A DNA stretch of 64,000 bases, taken from assembly GCF_023159225.1 (NCBI RefSeq), contig NC_063171.1, positions 11,112,826 through 11,176,825 on the forward strand, in the 5' to 3' direction. Source of the DNA: Perognathus longimembris pacificus (taxonomy: Eukaryota > Chordata > Mammalia > Rodentia > Heteromyidae). Positions 35,050 through 46,072 of this stretch are shown here, piece by piece; the first letter of the stretch is position 1, and each line of letters opens with the position of its first letter. The notes beneath the pieces are model-generated. The model had not been told where the DNA came from. It did no database searches and saw nothing but the letters and a program-made list of their open reading frames with translations. The position numbers and the translations under genes are program-made.

Positions 35050-35262
35050 CACATTTACTGTACAAATATAATTAATGCCCCAGTTTTTAATATACAGAAC
35101 AGCTAGCTAGCTACCTTCAGGACTAAACTGTTGAGGAATTTTTTTTAATGACTTTAGTCTGTCCTTAATAAGGGTTATGGATTTGGAAACTCGTCCATAT
35201 TTTATTTTGATATAGGATAGCTTGCTTATACACCAACCAAATAAATCAAGAAAGTATATGTT
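35050..35262 (+). repeat. Dispersed duplication, copy 2 (paired with 30378-30590)
   Basis: Colinear with copy 1 over about 210 bp with scattered substitutions and small indels; contains 'acagaacagctagctagcta' where copy 1 has one ctag fewer. Family unknown. Confidence 0.75.
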
Positions 35263-36034
35263 TAATGAAAGGACTATTTAGGCCCTAAGCTTAATGTCAC
35301 ATAATGACTCTTGTTCCTGATACAGTGTATTTCTAATATTAGTATAAAATTTAGTATGAACATTATTATAATTCAAACATAAATATTTACTTCACACATT
35401 CATTTTCCAGGTATGGTTAAAAAAAATCTAGGAAGATTAATGCAAATTAGAAATACTACTAAATATAGCACTGATAAGGGTTGGCTATTTCAGACTGAAC
35501 TCAAATTCCATTTCAATAAACCAAATTGATATTATTTGCATTTCTCATTGAAACAATAAAGCACTTAAAAGGAGACAATATATTTTCTAATGTAGATACA
35601 AACTTATTTCTACATTCATTTAACTGTTTCATTTTGTTGATATACAAAAAATGATAAATTTGTGTATCTCCTGTTAAATAGGATCCACAGGGTAATTTGA
35701 GCCAAAATCAAATGTACATTTTTACCATAAATACATATGATGAGAAAACATTTACTTCACTTGTTAAAAGAGGTACCCAAACCAATATCTGGGCTGTGTA
35801 TTATCTCCCTATATTTCCTTTGCTTTACTAAAAATCTTTCTTGGTGTATACCTTGGTATGACTTCAAACTATTTCCATGACACAAGGACTTGATATAAAA
35901 ACCTCCTTCCTTTTATAGACTTCCTCTTTAAGGAGGTAGCAATTTGACAACAAATCTACACACTATCCAAATATACTAAGAGGTCTGTCAATGTTTAAAG
36001 AGAGTGGCATAAACACGCATATGTGAAAATAAAA
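35263..36034. other. Unassigned AT-rich sequence
   Basis: Nothing recognisable. Confidence 0.5.
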
Positions 36035-36545
36035 TAAGATTTAAAGTTTTTAATTTATTTATTGTCAAAGTGGTGTACAGAGGGGTTACAGTTTCATACA
36101 TAAGGCAGTGAGTACATTTATTATCAAATTTGTTACCCCCTCTCTCATTTTTCTCCCACCTTCCCTCCTCTCCAGTTCATGCTCCCCCAAAAGTTGTACA
36201 GTTGGTTTACTGCATATTGTCTTGTAAGTATTGTTGTTGCATTGGTTGGCCTTTTACCCTTTTTCAGTCAATTTTAATGTTCCCCTTCCTGTCCCTAGTT
36301 GCAACAAATGTACATACCATACCCAGGGTAACAAAATAAGTTACAATGACATTAGGGGTAAAACCGGAGGAAAGGAAAATAAAAGAAAAAGGCATAATTT
36401 CATATAGTATGTTGAATATGACAGCAACAATATTAAACCACTTAATTCCATAACTTGGACTTCATTTTGTTTAGCATCATCGTATGTGTTTATATGTATA
36501 TAGCTATAGAGCTATTGTTATTTTCTGCTAGGACTATCCTAGATG
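36035..36545 (-). mobile_element. LINE-1 3' UTR, antisense, 5'-truncated
   Basis: Begins 'tttaatttatttattgtcaa', then 'gtgtacagaggggttacagt', a C/T-rich tract, 'ttgtacagttggtttactgc', and ends with 'tgctaggactatcctag' (antisense of the 3' UTR start). Only 3' UTR sequence is present. Confidence 0.9.
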
Positions 36546-38340
36546 AAATGCACACTTCAAAATAAATGTTGAGGTCTATTCATGGTTCATGTAACTACCT
36601 TTTTCACTATGGATTATTTTGAAGCACGTTCTGTATATTAGGTCATTTTATCTGTGAATATCTCAGCACATTATACTCAAGAAAAATGTCCACAGAATTA
36701 GAATCTTGCCATTGTACTTTTAAAGTCAATAGTAACTTGTTGATATCCAATATTAATTGCTATTCATATTTCTCAGACTATCTTATATTAGGTTTGAATA
36801 ACTTGTTTTCCTTTGTGTTAATAGGTCATCATTTTGTCTATGTTTTACTCACATAGTAATTGATTTATTCAGTCTTTAAAGGATAATACATTCAGAGAAC
36901 ATTAAATTCAACAGAGTTAGACATATTTCTTTATTTCAGAACCTGCATTGAAGCCTTCTACCAACAACAGATTGAATAGGCAGTTATTTACAGATAGGAA
37001 CATGGTTTCATTTTTCTGAAGCATATTTTAGGAAATATTGCAAACAACAAATGACTTTAGTTTTTGACTCACTTTTTGCCCCTGTATGAAATTCAGTATT
37101 AATAAAGTTCAGTTTCATCCCAGGAAGTATGAATACTGTTAACCAAAATGGCAGTTTGAGAAAAATGTCTAGAGTGATGACAACTCTATTTTGGGGAGAA
37201 AATTTTAATATATATAGGACTGACACATAGTTCAAATATGATACATAGCAAAAGGCAGAATACTTCAAGAAATGTAGTTCTTGGATGTCAGAGTCTGTGG
37301 TCAGACTTTTGGAGAAGTCCTGGTTGTTCTTTCCATCCTGGAGAACAGTCCTGCTGTGCAACATCTCCTATGCTGACAATGTTTTCCAAGAAAAGATAGA
37401 ACCCATTATATAAAGAAGAACGTGTGTCTCACAAGGAAATAAGGAATCTAAGAAATAAAATGATGAGTGAGAAATAAAGGACTATCTGGGGCATTTCACC
37501 TATATATAGGAATAATAAAGGCAAAATATTTGAACTTTTCTAGCAACTTGAAATAGTCCATGTTAGGATTAAGAATGGTCTCAAAGACATATCTAGAGGC
37601 AGCACTGAATTTTCCTTGTCTCTCAAATTAAATACTATATGTATTGCACTCACTCTATTGTTTTAAACCAATGCTATAGAGAAATGGGGCCTTAATTTGT
37701 GTTCCAAAATGAAGAAAATTGTGTTGGCAGAAGACAGATCTTTCCCATTTCCTGGCAATGGCACTTACATAGAAAATGTAATGCTGAAAATAATATGCCA
37801 AGATTGCTTTTTTTTGGCTTGGGTGACCCTGATGTTTCTCCCAAATCCCCAGACACTCATTTTCCAGCAGGTCTAGTCTTTGAAATGCCCCTTATGTAAG
37901 GAATGGTACATGTCTGCCAAGAACCTTTCTAGAACTTCTATCTTTGAGGACAATGAACTCAAAGAATTCAATATTCCAGGGGTTATGTGGTGTTTCAAGA
38001 TTTTACTTAGCTCACTTGCTTCAGCTTGGGCAGAAACAGCAATCAACATGAGTGATGCTAATTGGGAAGCTGGTTGATTTCTATTTTCTTTTTTCATCAT
38101 CTGCTCTTGGAGCAAAGTTATAAAAGTTGTTTTTGCTGGCATGCATGGGGAACATGACTGCAATTACCATACTCTCATTTTCCAAGCTAGGGCTATAAAG
38201 ATTGAAGGAATTGAGGCCTCTTTGCACCTCAAACCTACTGTTGGAAGTATTCATCTTTAGGAGATTCTCTAGTGCCTTTGGTTAATGAGGACGCACCTGT
38301 ATTGAGCTATTATCACCAGAAATCTTCCTTTTAACTGTAT
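36546..38340. other. Unassigned sequence
   Basis: No recognisable repeat or gene. The minus-strand frames at 37364-37008 (118 codons) and 38163-37873 (96 codons) lack motifs or splice context and are not called. Confidence 0.45.
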
Positions 38341-38344
38341 TTTT

Positions 38345-38440
38345 TTTCTTTTATTTTTTGGTTTTGGAGATCAAACCCAGGATGTTTTGGTTGCTAGGTA
38401 AGTAAGTGCTTTGCCACTGAGCAACACTTAGCCTGCACTA
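38345..38440 (-). mobile_element. ID-like SINE, antisense
   Basis: Antisense tRNA-derived monomer: 'ggagatcaaacccaggatgt ... gctaggtaagtaagtgcttt gccactgagcaacacttagc', with T-rich leader. Confidence 0.7.
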
Positions 38441-38813
38441 GAAATCTTGATGCACTAAACACTGGCCTTGCTCCTGAAGTACTGAGATACCAACTTTACA
38501 TAGTGAAGCCCTTGACTTTAGAGAGATTGCTAAATGATAGTGATGATGTAAATAAAAGTATAAACTACAGAGCTTTAGTCTCCCTTTACTATGAAAATTA
38601 TAGAAAGAGAAGTTATAGGAATAGTATGAATTAAGCATCCTTATATAGATACACTGACCACCTGGATTAGAAAACCATTCCTATGATTTACTTTATTACA
38701 CTCTCATTCTCTGTGTATGTGTGTTTGTGAGAGACAGAGACTATTGAACAACCAAAAATAAATGGCAGATTATCTGGCACACCAAACTCCTAAAACATTC
38801 AACCACACCTCTT
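38441..38813. other. Unassigned sequence
   Basis: Nothing recognisable. Confidence 0.5.
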
Positions 38814-38830
38814 AAAAATTAAGGACACTT

Positions 38831-39474
38831 GTGATCCTCTACTGTGACTAGCCTAAACCTGTACTAATTATTCCCTATGAGGGAAACCATAGAGTCCATG
38901 TTTCTTTGGGTCTGGCTCACATCACTTAGTATAATTTTTTCCAAGTCCTTCCATTTCCTTATGAATGGGGCAAAGAGCCCAATAGCTATGACCTTAAGAT
39001 AAGATGATGTTAAGTGAAATGAACTCCATGATATGGAAATGAGTATTATATCATTGTTGTAATTACTTTCAACATGCCATGTGAAACAGTAGCTTTTTTT
39101 TTTTTTTGATTGATGATCCTCTTTTATCCCCTGCCTGTGGTTGTCCCCATGCTATCACTGTATCTCATCTGAGTACCCTGAATAATGTATATACTGGTAC
39201 TGGAACAAGGAAAGGGAAAGGGAATATCAAAATCAAGAGACAAAGGATAAAAAGACAAATGACTCCAAAAGCAAAACTTACAAAAACCATTTGGTGTAAA
39301 CCAACTCATAGGGACTCCCCATGAACTACTCGTAGGGAAAGAGGGAAAGGGGGAGGGGGAGGGGAAATGAGGGAGGCGGTAACAAATTGTACAAGAAATG
39401 TACCCACTGCCTTATGTATGAAACTGTAACCCCTCTGTACATCACTTTGGCAATAAATAATTAATTATCCAGAA
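38831..39474. mobile_element. Twin-primed (5'-inverted) short LINE-1
   Basis: 38831-38970 is the ORF2 end and start of 3' UTR on the minus strand; 38971-39474 is the 3' UTR on the plus strand, ending 'cctctgtacatcactttggc' plus aataaataatt. A 17-bp TSD, aaaaattaaggaca(c/t)tt, lies at 38814-38830 and 39475-39491. Compared with the copy at 9690-9730, the inverted arm ends at ...gaggatcac and the plus arm starts caaagagccc, so the inversion is almost seamless. Confidence 0.93.
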
Positions 39475-39491
39475 AAAAATTAAGGACATTT

Positions 39492-40001
39492 TTACTATCC
39501 AATCAGAATTCTTAAATTGTATCTCAGAAAATTATAATTCCCCAATGACATGTATATGCCATGACTATTCAAATATCCTAGCTTAGCCCACATTTTCTTT
39601 TTGAATGGTTTTGTTTTAACTAGAATCCAATGGGGTTTTCACATTTTTTACTATCTCTTAGTTACCATCATTCATCTTTTATCCAAGACATTGGCTTATG
39701 GACTGTTTGAGGAGATTGTAGCCAATTGAAGCCAATTGTAGTTGTCCATATTTCTGGATTTGTTTGCTTGCCTTTTCATAATGTTGACTAACATTTTTCT
39801 TTGTCAGTGCATCCCCAAAACTAAAATTTGGCCTAGAGTCTTCATAAACAAAACAAACATGTTTGGGAAAAAATCTTAATACATTCTTACATGGATGGTT
39901 ATAAGATAATATAGTAGCTTTAGAAACAAAAACTGTCAGTTTCTCAAAGTTAAACGGAGTCACCAGATGAGGTAGCAATCCAATTCCAACATATATACTC
40001 G
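39492..40001. other. Unassigned sequence
   Basis: No recognisable element. Confidence 0.5.
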
Positions 40002-40020
40002 AGAAAAGTAGATTTTTTAA

Positions 40021-40883
40021 TATTTTCTTTACTGTGAAAGTGTGGTACAGACGGGTTACAGATTCATATGAAAGGCAGTGAGTGCATTTCTTGTTCTACT
40101 TGTTACCTCTCCCTCATTTCCCCCCTCCCTTCCTCCTTCCCCTCTATGCCCAAGAGTTGTGCAGTGGTTTACAACAAATGATTTTGTAAGTGTTGCTTTT
40201 TGAATGGTTTGTCTTTTTGTTCTTTGTCTCTCAACTTTGGTATTCCCTCTCCCTTCCCCAGTTCTAATACCCATATAAACAGTATCCAGGATACTCAGAT
40301 GTGATACAGTGGTAGCGGGGTTACAGTTACCAGAAGAGAGTACAAGAGAAAGAAAACTGAACAAACCAATTAAACAAAAAGAACAGACAAGGAAAAAGAG
40401 AAAAAAATACAAGTTCACATGGCATGTTGAAAATAATCACAACAGTCGTATAACTCTTGTTTCCATAATGTGGAGTTCATTTCACTTGGCATTTTCTTAT
40501 GTGATCATATGGGTGTAGCTATTGGGGTATTTTGATCTTCTACCATGACTAGCCTATTCATGTACTAGCTGTTCCCTATGAGGGACACCATAGGGTTTAT
40601 GTTTCTTTGGGCCTGGGTCACTTTACTTAGTATGATTTTTTCCAAGTCCTTCCATTTCCTTACAAATGGGGCAGTGTCATTCCTTCTGAGGGAGGCAAAG
40701 AATTCCATTATGTATATGTACCACATTTTCCTGGTCCATTTGTCTAAGGGCCTTCTCAGTTGGTTCCATGTTTTAGCAATGACAAGTTGTGCTCTGATCA
40801 ACATAGTTGTGCTGGTGGCTTTAGTGTGGCACTGATTGTAGTATTTTGGGAAGATACCCAAAAGTGGGGAGCTCTATGTTTAC
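40021..40883 (-). mobile_element. LINE-1 3' end, antisense, TSD-bounded
   Basis: ORF2 C-terminus (minus strand, 40861-40565, reading YNQCHTKATSTTMLI and IMEFFASLRRNDTAPFVRK) plus 3' UTR with purine tract. A 19-bp TSD, agaaaagtaga(t/c)tttttaa, lies at 40002-40020 and 40884-40902. 863 bp in total, 5'-truncated. ORF2 end open for about 98 codons. Confidence 0.94.
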
Positions 40884-40916
40884 AGAAAAGTAGACTTTTT
40901 AAGCTCACATATACAA

Positions 40917-41022
40917 AATATATATGTGTATATATATACATACATATGTATATATACATGTATATATGCATATGTATATGTATATATGCATATGTATATA
41001 TGTATATGTATATATATATATA
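40917..41022. repeat. TA/TATG-rich microsatellite
   Basis: About 106 bp of alternating purine-pyrimidine sequence (tatatg, tatgca, tacata units), nearly all TA, TG and CA steps. It sits immediately beside the L1 integration. Confidence 0.92.
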
Positions 41023-41750
41023 GAAGTGTTCATAGCAGTATTACTAAGTAGCAGTGCCAAAGTTGGAATAACTTAAGTGTTTATCAATGGATGAGGAAAT
41101 AAAATTTGATATTTACTCATAATGGAATAGTATGAAAACAACCCAAATGTCCATTAACAGATAAATAAAGTTAGACATATTCATTCAATGGAATATTATA
41201 AAAAAGGGTGAAGTGCTAATACATGGATGAGCCTTAAAAATATGGTAGGTGAGGTGGGCAGGTGCCTCATGCCTTAATTGTAGCTACTCATGAGACTTTT
41301 ATCTCTAATTAGCTACCAAAAAAATTGCTGGAATAGAATTCTGGCTCAAGTGGTAGAGCACTATCCTTGAGCCACAAAGCTCAAGGACAGGGTGCCTAGG
41401 CCTTGTGTTCAAGCACCAGGACCAGCAGCAAACAAAACCAAACACAAATACTCACAGTATGCGAAAGAAATGATGACAAAGGACTATTTGTTATAATTCC
41501 ATTTATATAAAATATCCATAATGTACAATGCAAGAAACAGATAAAGTAGATGAATGGTTACCTATGGCTGGCTGGTGGTGGGAATGGCTGTGGATGGGTA
41601 TGCAACTTCTTTTTGATGTGATGCAAATGAGCAGAGCCTAGATGTTGATGATTATTATACAACTGTATGAATGTAAAATGATATGAAATTTTATACTTTA
41701 TTTAGATGAATTGTGTAGTATGATGATTATATCTCAGTATAGCTCTTCAT
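41023..41750 (+). mobile_element. Ancient mammalian LINE-1 (L1M-type) 3' end, with a SINE inside
   Basis: ORF2 tail pattern 'gttcatagcagtattactaa ... caacccaaatgtccattaac ... tcaatggaatattat ... acatggatgagccttaaaaa', then after the SINE the 3' UTR pattern 'aattccatttatataaaata ... tggttacctatggctggctg ... gtagtatgatgattatatct cagt'. This matches the old pan-eutherian L1M 3' ends, not the younger rodent-type copies here. Confidence 0.85.
41245..41440 (+). mobile_element. 7SL/tRNA dimeric SINE in the ancient L1
   Basis: 7SL-like head (ggtgggcaggtgcctcatgc ... attgtagctactcatgagac), linker 'ttttatctctaattagctac', right unit 'ctggctcaagtggtagagca ctatccttgagc', B-box-like gtgttcaagcacc, then 'ccaggaccagc'. 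The left head is internally shortened. Confidence 0.8.
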
Positions 41751-42068
41751 AAGAAGAAGCTTCAGAAATGGTGCACTGTGCTTTGTATCAAGAGACTCCT
41801 GAGTTCGGGTTATGTCTTGGCTACTGATGCTCAGTGTGACTTTTGGGTTAAGTGGGTGACCTTGAGCATCTCTGGAGGACAAGTTTGCTTTTTGTCTGCA
41901 TGTTGTGTGCAATCTATTGAGGTAATGGGCTGAAGTCTAAAAACACTCTGCTCCCTATCATCTGATCTGTGGCTTTGCAAGACAAGCCTTGTTTGAGCTT
42001 TACTAGGGATCATAAAAATAATTTGCTATATAGGGTGTACAAGAATTTTGAGTAAAGTGCATTGCCAG
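41751..42068. other. Unassigned; possible MIR remnant
   Basis: At 41765-41900 a weak MIR-like order is present (actcctgagttcgggttatg ... ctgatgctcagtgtgac ... gtgaccttgagcatctctgg). Too decayed to be certain. Confidence 0.35.
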
Positions 42069-42280
42069 AGCTGGGAACAGGTGCTCATGCCTGTAATCCT
42101 AGCTACTCAGCAGGCACAGTTTGAAGCCAACCCCAAGCAAAAAAGTCCCCTTGAGACTCCTATCTCCAATTAATGGTGCAAAAAACAGAAGTGGCAATGT
42201 GGCTCAAAGTAGAGTGCTAGCCTTGAACAAAAGAGCTCAGGGAAGGCACTGAAGCCCTTAGTTCAAGCCCCATGACCCAC
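42069..42280 (+). mobile_element. 7SL/tRNA dimeric SINE (B1-dID-like)
   Basis: Left 7SL-like head 'ggtgctcatgcctgtaatcc tagctactcagcagg', linker 'actcctatctccaattaatg', right unit 'cagaagtggcaatgtggctc ... agtgctagccttgaacaaaa gagctcaggg', B-box-like tagttcaagccc. One of the best-preserved copies of this family in the window. Confidence 0.85.
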
Positions 42281-42489
42281 AAAGACAAACAAAAAAAGAC
42301 AGCATTGCTGAGATCTATGAGTAAAACTACTGCCTTGCAACCTGTAGGCAATCCAGGAAGGCTTCCTGAAAACAGCTGGACTATTATAAATCCTTAAGTC
42401 TATACAAGAGGATTCTAGACATAGTTGAAAGAACTCCACTGGAAACAGCCTAAATTCCTAAGTACAGAAAAAAATATATTTGATGAGCT

Positions 42490-42960
42490 GAAAAATTGCA
42501 ATCACTTATAATCTACTGCTAAAAATATGAGCTCTGGGCTGGGGATATGGCCTAGTGGCAAGAGTGCTTGCCTCGTGTACATGAGGCCCTGGGTTCAATT
42601 CCCCAGCACCACATATACAGAAAACGGCCAGAAGTGGTGCTGTGGCTCAAGTGGCAGAGTGCTAGCCTTGAGCAAAAAGAAGCCAGGGACAGTGCTCAGG
42701 CCCTGAGTCCAAGCCCCAGGACTGGCAAAAAAAAAAAAAAAAAAAGAGCTCTACAGCCAAATTGCCAGGGTTTGAACAAGATGTCTAACACTTACTACCT
42801 ATGCAGCCTTCAATGAGTTGCTTAAACTTTCCATGCCTTGATTTCTTGGTTGTAAAATGAGGATAATACTAATAGCACTCTCACAGGTTTTATGTGAGAA
42901 TTAAAAGAGTTTGAGGACAGTTTATGATAGCAGGAAATCTTCAAATATCCTGGATATCAT
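42490..42960 (+). mobile_element. MIR SINE, interrupted by an IDL-Geo SINE
   Basis: After the insertion: 'gagctctacagccaaattgc cagggtttgaac', then 'cacttactacctatgcagcc ttcaatgagttgcttaaact', 'ttggttgtaaaatgaggata', 'ttttatgtgagaattaaaag'. This is the MIR order from the tRNA-like part through the core to the 3' part. Confidence 0.85.
42536..42745 (+). mobile_element. IDL-Geo SINE (in a MIR)
   Basis: Complete dimer, cAAAaagaagcc variant, A-tail to 42745, TSD gagctct at 42529-42535 and 42746-42752. Confidence 0.93.
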
Positions 42961-44437
42961 TGCACTCTAAAATTTGATAATAGTTGTCTGTAAAAGAATT
43001 GGAGTGGTGCAGAGGCTGCAGGCAGCCAACTCCCTTTCACTCTGTAAACATGACAGTGCTCATTATCAATAGCCCTCCTTGGAGCCAGCTACTAACAAGA
43101 AGTGAATTATACTCCAGATGTGTGTCACAACTGGAACCAGGAGATCTGGGCTGTGTTGGCATAAGTGCCATGAACCAAGAGATGATCCAGAGTGAACCCT
43201 TTCTCTTTTGGATCATCAGAGATGTAAAATGGAGATGTTAGGGCAAGTTCATGTGCAAGCTACCTTCTGCTTCTGGCTATGTGATTCTAAGAGTCTTTCT
43301 TAGGTATGGCAACTAGTCTGTCCTGCTCAGTGCTGCCAGTGTGATGTACAATTGGCTCTTAGAATCATTGCTTCCCTGAAATAAAAGTCATTGCATGTCA
43401 CAAAACCCACATTGATTTATCCATGTATCATCTTCCCCTTTATCTAAGGGAGTAGTTTAAAGGAACCATAATACATCTCAAGTAAATAAGGAATGTTTTT
43501 AGATTATATCACTATTATTATGAGTCACATGGGTAGCTCATTATGTGAATTTTCTTTATTTTCTTCATCTTAGAAATCTGTTTTCTCCTTTTACCTGAAA
43601 TTTATCCCAAGACATTGACTAGAAAAAAATAAGGGAAAAAAGTAAATCTTCAGTTGCACAAAAGTCTGCTTGATGCTCATAAATGCACAATATGGAACAT
43701 ATCTTGTGGTGTGTATTCTATTTGTGCTGAGAAGTATCAGGTGGAAATTAGCAAATAGTTCTCAAATGGACATTTCCTTGTTATATTTTCCTTTTGGCAT
43801 TGTTTGAGATATTGCAAGCATTCAGCCAGCAATGACAACTCTCTGAATGACTGATATTATAGCTGCTAGTTGGAAGAGGGGAGCTGGAAAAAATGTCTAC
43901 ATGTTCAACAATGATATAAGTTTTAACTTTATCACAGACACTCTGCTAATGTGTCCATTGTTTTCTTTATACTTCCCTTGCTCTGTCTTAAATCTCTACC
44001 TCTTAGTGCAGAGAAATCACATGTGAGCAGCCTCACAGCAGGTCCATGCTGGAGAACTAAGGCTCTAGACAAGGCCATGTGGGTGAGCCTTTCTTCTACA
44101 GATCTTGCATCCAAGTCCAGTCCTCTCATAACTTCAATCTTAGTAGATATCTTGATTGCAAACAGGTAAGAGTACCTCAGCAGACTCACCCAACTAATCC
44201 ATTTCTATACTCCTTCTCTTTCCAAAGTCATGAGATAATGAGTGATCAGCATTGTCATTAAATTTTCAAACAATTAGGTCAGTAGCAATGATAATAAGTA
44301 CAGATGTGTAAATTAATAGCTAAAAGGTATATTGCTTATGTATGCACCAAAGGGATACCAATTTCTAGGCATCTGTTTTGTTGGTTGGTTGTTGGGTTTT
44401 TTGTACCTCTGAGTATAGAGCGAGTATGTGTGTGTAC
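42961..44437. other. Unassigned sequence
   Basis: No recognisable repeat or gene. The minus-strand frame 44189-43932 (85 codons) is not supported by any motif. Confidence 0.45.
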
Positions 44438-44651
44438 GCCCTGGGACTTGAATTTAGGGCTTGGGCAATGTCCCTGAATTTTTTTTTTTTCATTTAAGGC
44501 TAGTGCTCGACCACTTGAGTCACAGCTGCACTTCTGACCTTTATGTGGTTAATCTGAAATACAAGCTTATGAACTTTCCTGGCTTGGCTGACTCCAAACA
44601 GAGATTCTCAGTTCTCCTGTATAGCTAGGATTACAGGTACACCCAGCTGTT
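44438..44651 (-). mobile_element. 7SL/tRNA dimeric SINE, antisense
   Basis: Antisense right unit ('ccctgggacttgaatttagg', 'aaggctagtgctcgaccact tgagtcacagctgcac') followed by antisense 7SL-like head ('gattctcagttctcctgtat agctaggattacaggtacac'). An internal T-run (44479-44490) replaces part of the linker. Confidence 0.78.
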
Positions 44652-44880
44652 TTTTTTTTTTTCCTTTTAAATTCTCCATTAGTTATCTTTTTATTATCAT
44701 TCTTATCATTTATCATATTTTTATCTATTTTATAAAGGTCAACATGCTGTATGTTGCAGAATTGTTGAACATAACAATGAAAACTCAAGGAAATGTGATG
44801 TGGATTGTTAAACTTTTGTCTTTTTCATGTTCTTAATATACTGCCAGTCCCTTTGTTTCCACCTCCCCCCACCCCCGCCC

Positions 44881-45088
44881 CAGCTCTTGTCAGTAGTGTG
44901 GTTTGAACTCAAGGCCTAGGTACTGTCTCTGAGTTTTTTCTCTCATGGCTAACACTCTACCACTTTGTGCCACAGTGTGACTTCCAGGTTTCTGGTGGTT
45001 AATTGGAGATGAGAGTCTCATGAGCTTTCTTCCCTAGGCTGGCTAGCACCGTAATCCTCAGATTACAGATGTGAACCCCTGGCATTGA
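44881..45088 (-). mobile_element. 7SL/tRNA dimeric SINE, antisense, second nearby copy
   Basis: Antisense right unit ('tgtggtttgaactcaaggcc', 'catggctaacactctaccac'), linker 'ttaattggagatgagagtct', antisense head ('gtaatcctcagattacagat gtgaacc'). Confidence 0.78.
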
Positions 45089-45469
45089 TTCCTTTGCCTT
45101 CTCTTTCCAGGAAATAAAAGTTGCTTTATTGTCTGTTTTCTCTGCTTAGGCAAAAAAGAGCACCCTGAAGTTTATAGCAGCAAGCCACAGTTGTAGAATT
45201 AGTCTGTTATCTAGGAGAAACAGGGACATTTCAATCAGAGCTAAAATGATTTCTTTACAGATAAAAAGCCAGCTATATCTCACATGGAATTTTCTGGAAC
45301 ATATTTTGAGTTCAACTCCCATTTTGAATTCAACTCCCAAAGTCTTTCATTGGGCAGCCAACTAAGCCAGGATTGCTGTATATTTTCAGGATAGCTTGAA
45401 TAGTTGAATTTTTTTTATATAATTTTCATAAAACATTGAGGTAATCAATTTAAAATAGAAATACATTTT
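45089..45469. other. Unassigned sequence
   Basis: Nothing recognisable. A small imperfect repeat, ttgagttcaactcccattttgaattcaactccc, lies at about 45306-45338 as two near-identical halves. Confidence 0.45.
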
Positions 45470-45775
45470 GGCTCACAATTCTCAGTTTTTACTTGGCTCC
45501 ATTGCTTTGGACCTGTAGCCATTCAGTGTACCATGGCAGGAGGATGTGGTAGAAGAGGCCATTCACTGCACAGGGGGTAGAAAGAAAAGAGAGCAAGAAA
45601 ACCACATGTACTTGTACTTCATGGACACTGCTCAATGATCTCAAACCTTCCAGTAGGCCGCACCTTTTAAAGGGTACACTGCCTTCCAATAACATTAAGC
45701 TGAGAACCAAACCTTTAACATGTGGACCTATGTGGTCATTATAGAGTCAAACTGCAGCTGTCATCTTCCACAGGT
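45470..45775 (-). mobile_element. LTR-like dispersed repeat (same family as 16270, 48985, 60545)
   Basis: Antisense of the family: 'acttggctccattgctttgg acctgtagcc', 'accatggcaggaggatgtgg', 'ccagtaggccgcacctttta aag', 'ccttccaataacattaagct', 'aaacctttaacatgtgg'. Assignment to MaLR LTRs is tentative. Confidence 0.5.
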
Positions 45776-45855
45776 TTTCCAGGTTTCTATCTTGTTTTTA
45801 ATCATTCCAGGAGACAATGAAAGCATGAAAAAAAAGGTGTGTTAGAAAATGTATG

Positions 45856-45944
45856 CAGTCTAAGGCCATACCACCCTGAATGCGCCCGATCTCATCTGAT
45901 TTTGGAAGCTAAAGAGGATCGGGCCTGGTTAGTACTTGGATGGG
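45856..45944 (+). pseudogene. 5S rRNA retropseudogene, 3'-truncated and tailless
   Basis: 45858-45944 aligns without gaps to nucleotides 1-87 of the 121-nt mammalian 5S rRNA: start gtctaaggccataccaccct, then gcgcccgatctcatctgat and ggaagctaaagaggatcggg, to gtacttggatggg. It has the 5S internal promoter region in part but lacks the 3' third. Two extra bases (ca) precede it. A near-perfect TSD, agaaaatgtatg (45844-45855) and agaaaatttatg (45945-45956), flanks it. There is no A-tail. The 5S sequence is from memory; the match is strong. Confidence 0.93.
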
Positions 45945-45984
45945 AGAAAATTTATGGACCAGATCTTGAAGTAGCATACTTCGT

Positions 45985-46072
45985 TTCTAGCACAGTTTTT
46001 TTTTTCTTTTTTCTTTTTTTTCTTATTTATTGTCAAACTGATGTACAGAGAGGTTACAGTTTCATTTATCGG
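45985..46072 (-). mobile_element. Very short LINE-1 3' terminus, antisense
   Basis: T-rich run, then 'cttatttattgtcaaactga tgtacagagaggttacagtt tcat', the reverse complement of the L1 3' end seen elsewhere here. Under 90 bp. Confidence 0.8.

Noticed and set aside
45856..45944. Functional 5S rRNA gene
   Set aside because: The 3' third is missing, there is no terminator run of T, and TSDs mark it as a retro-inserted fragment.
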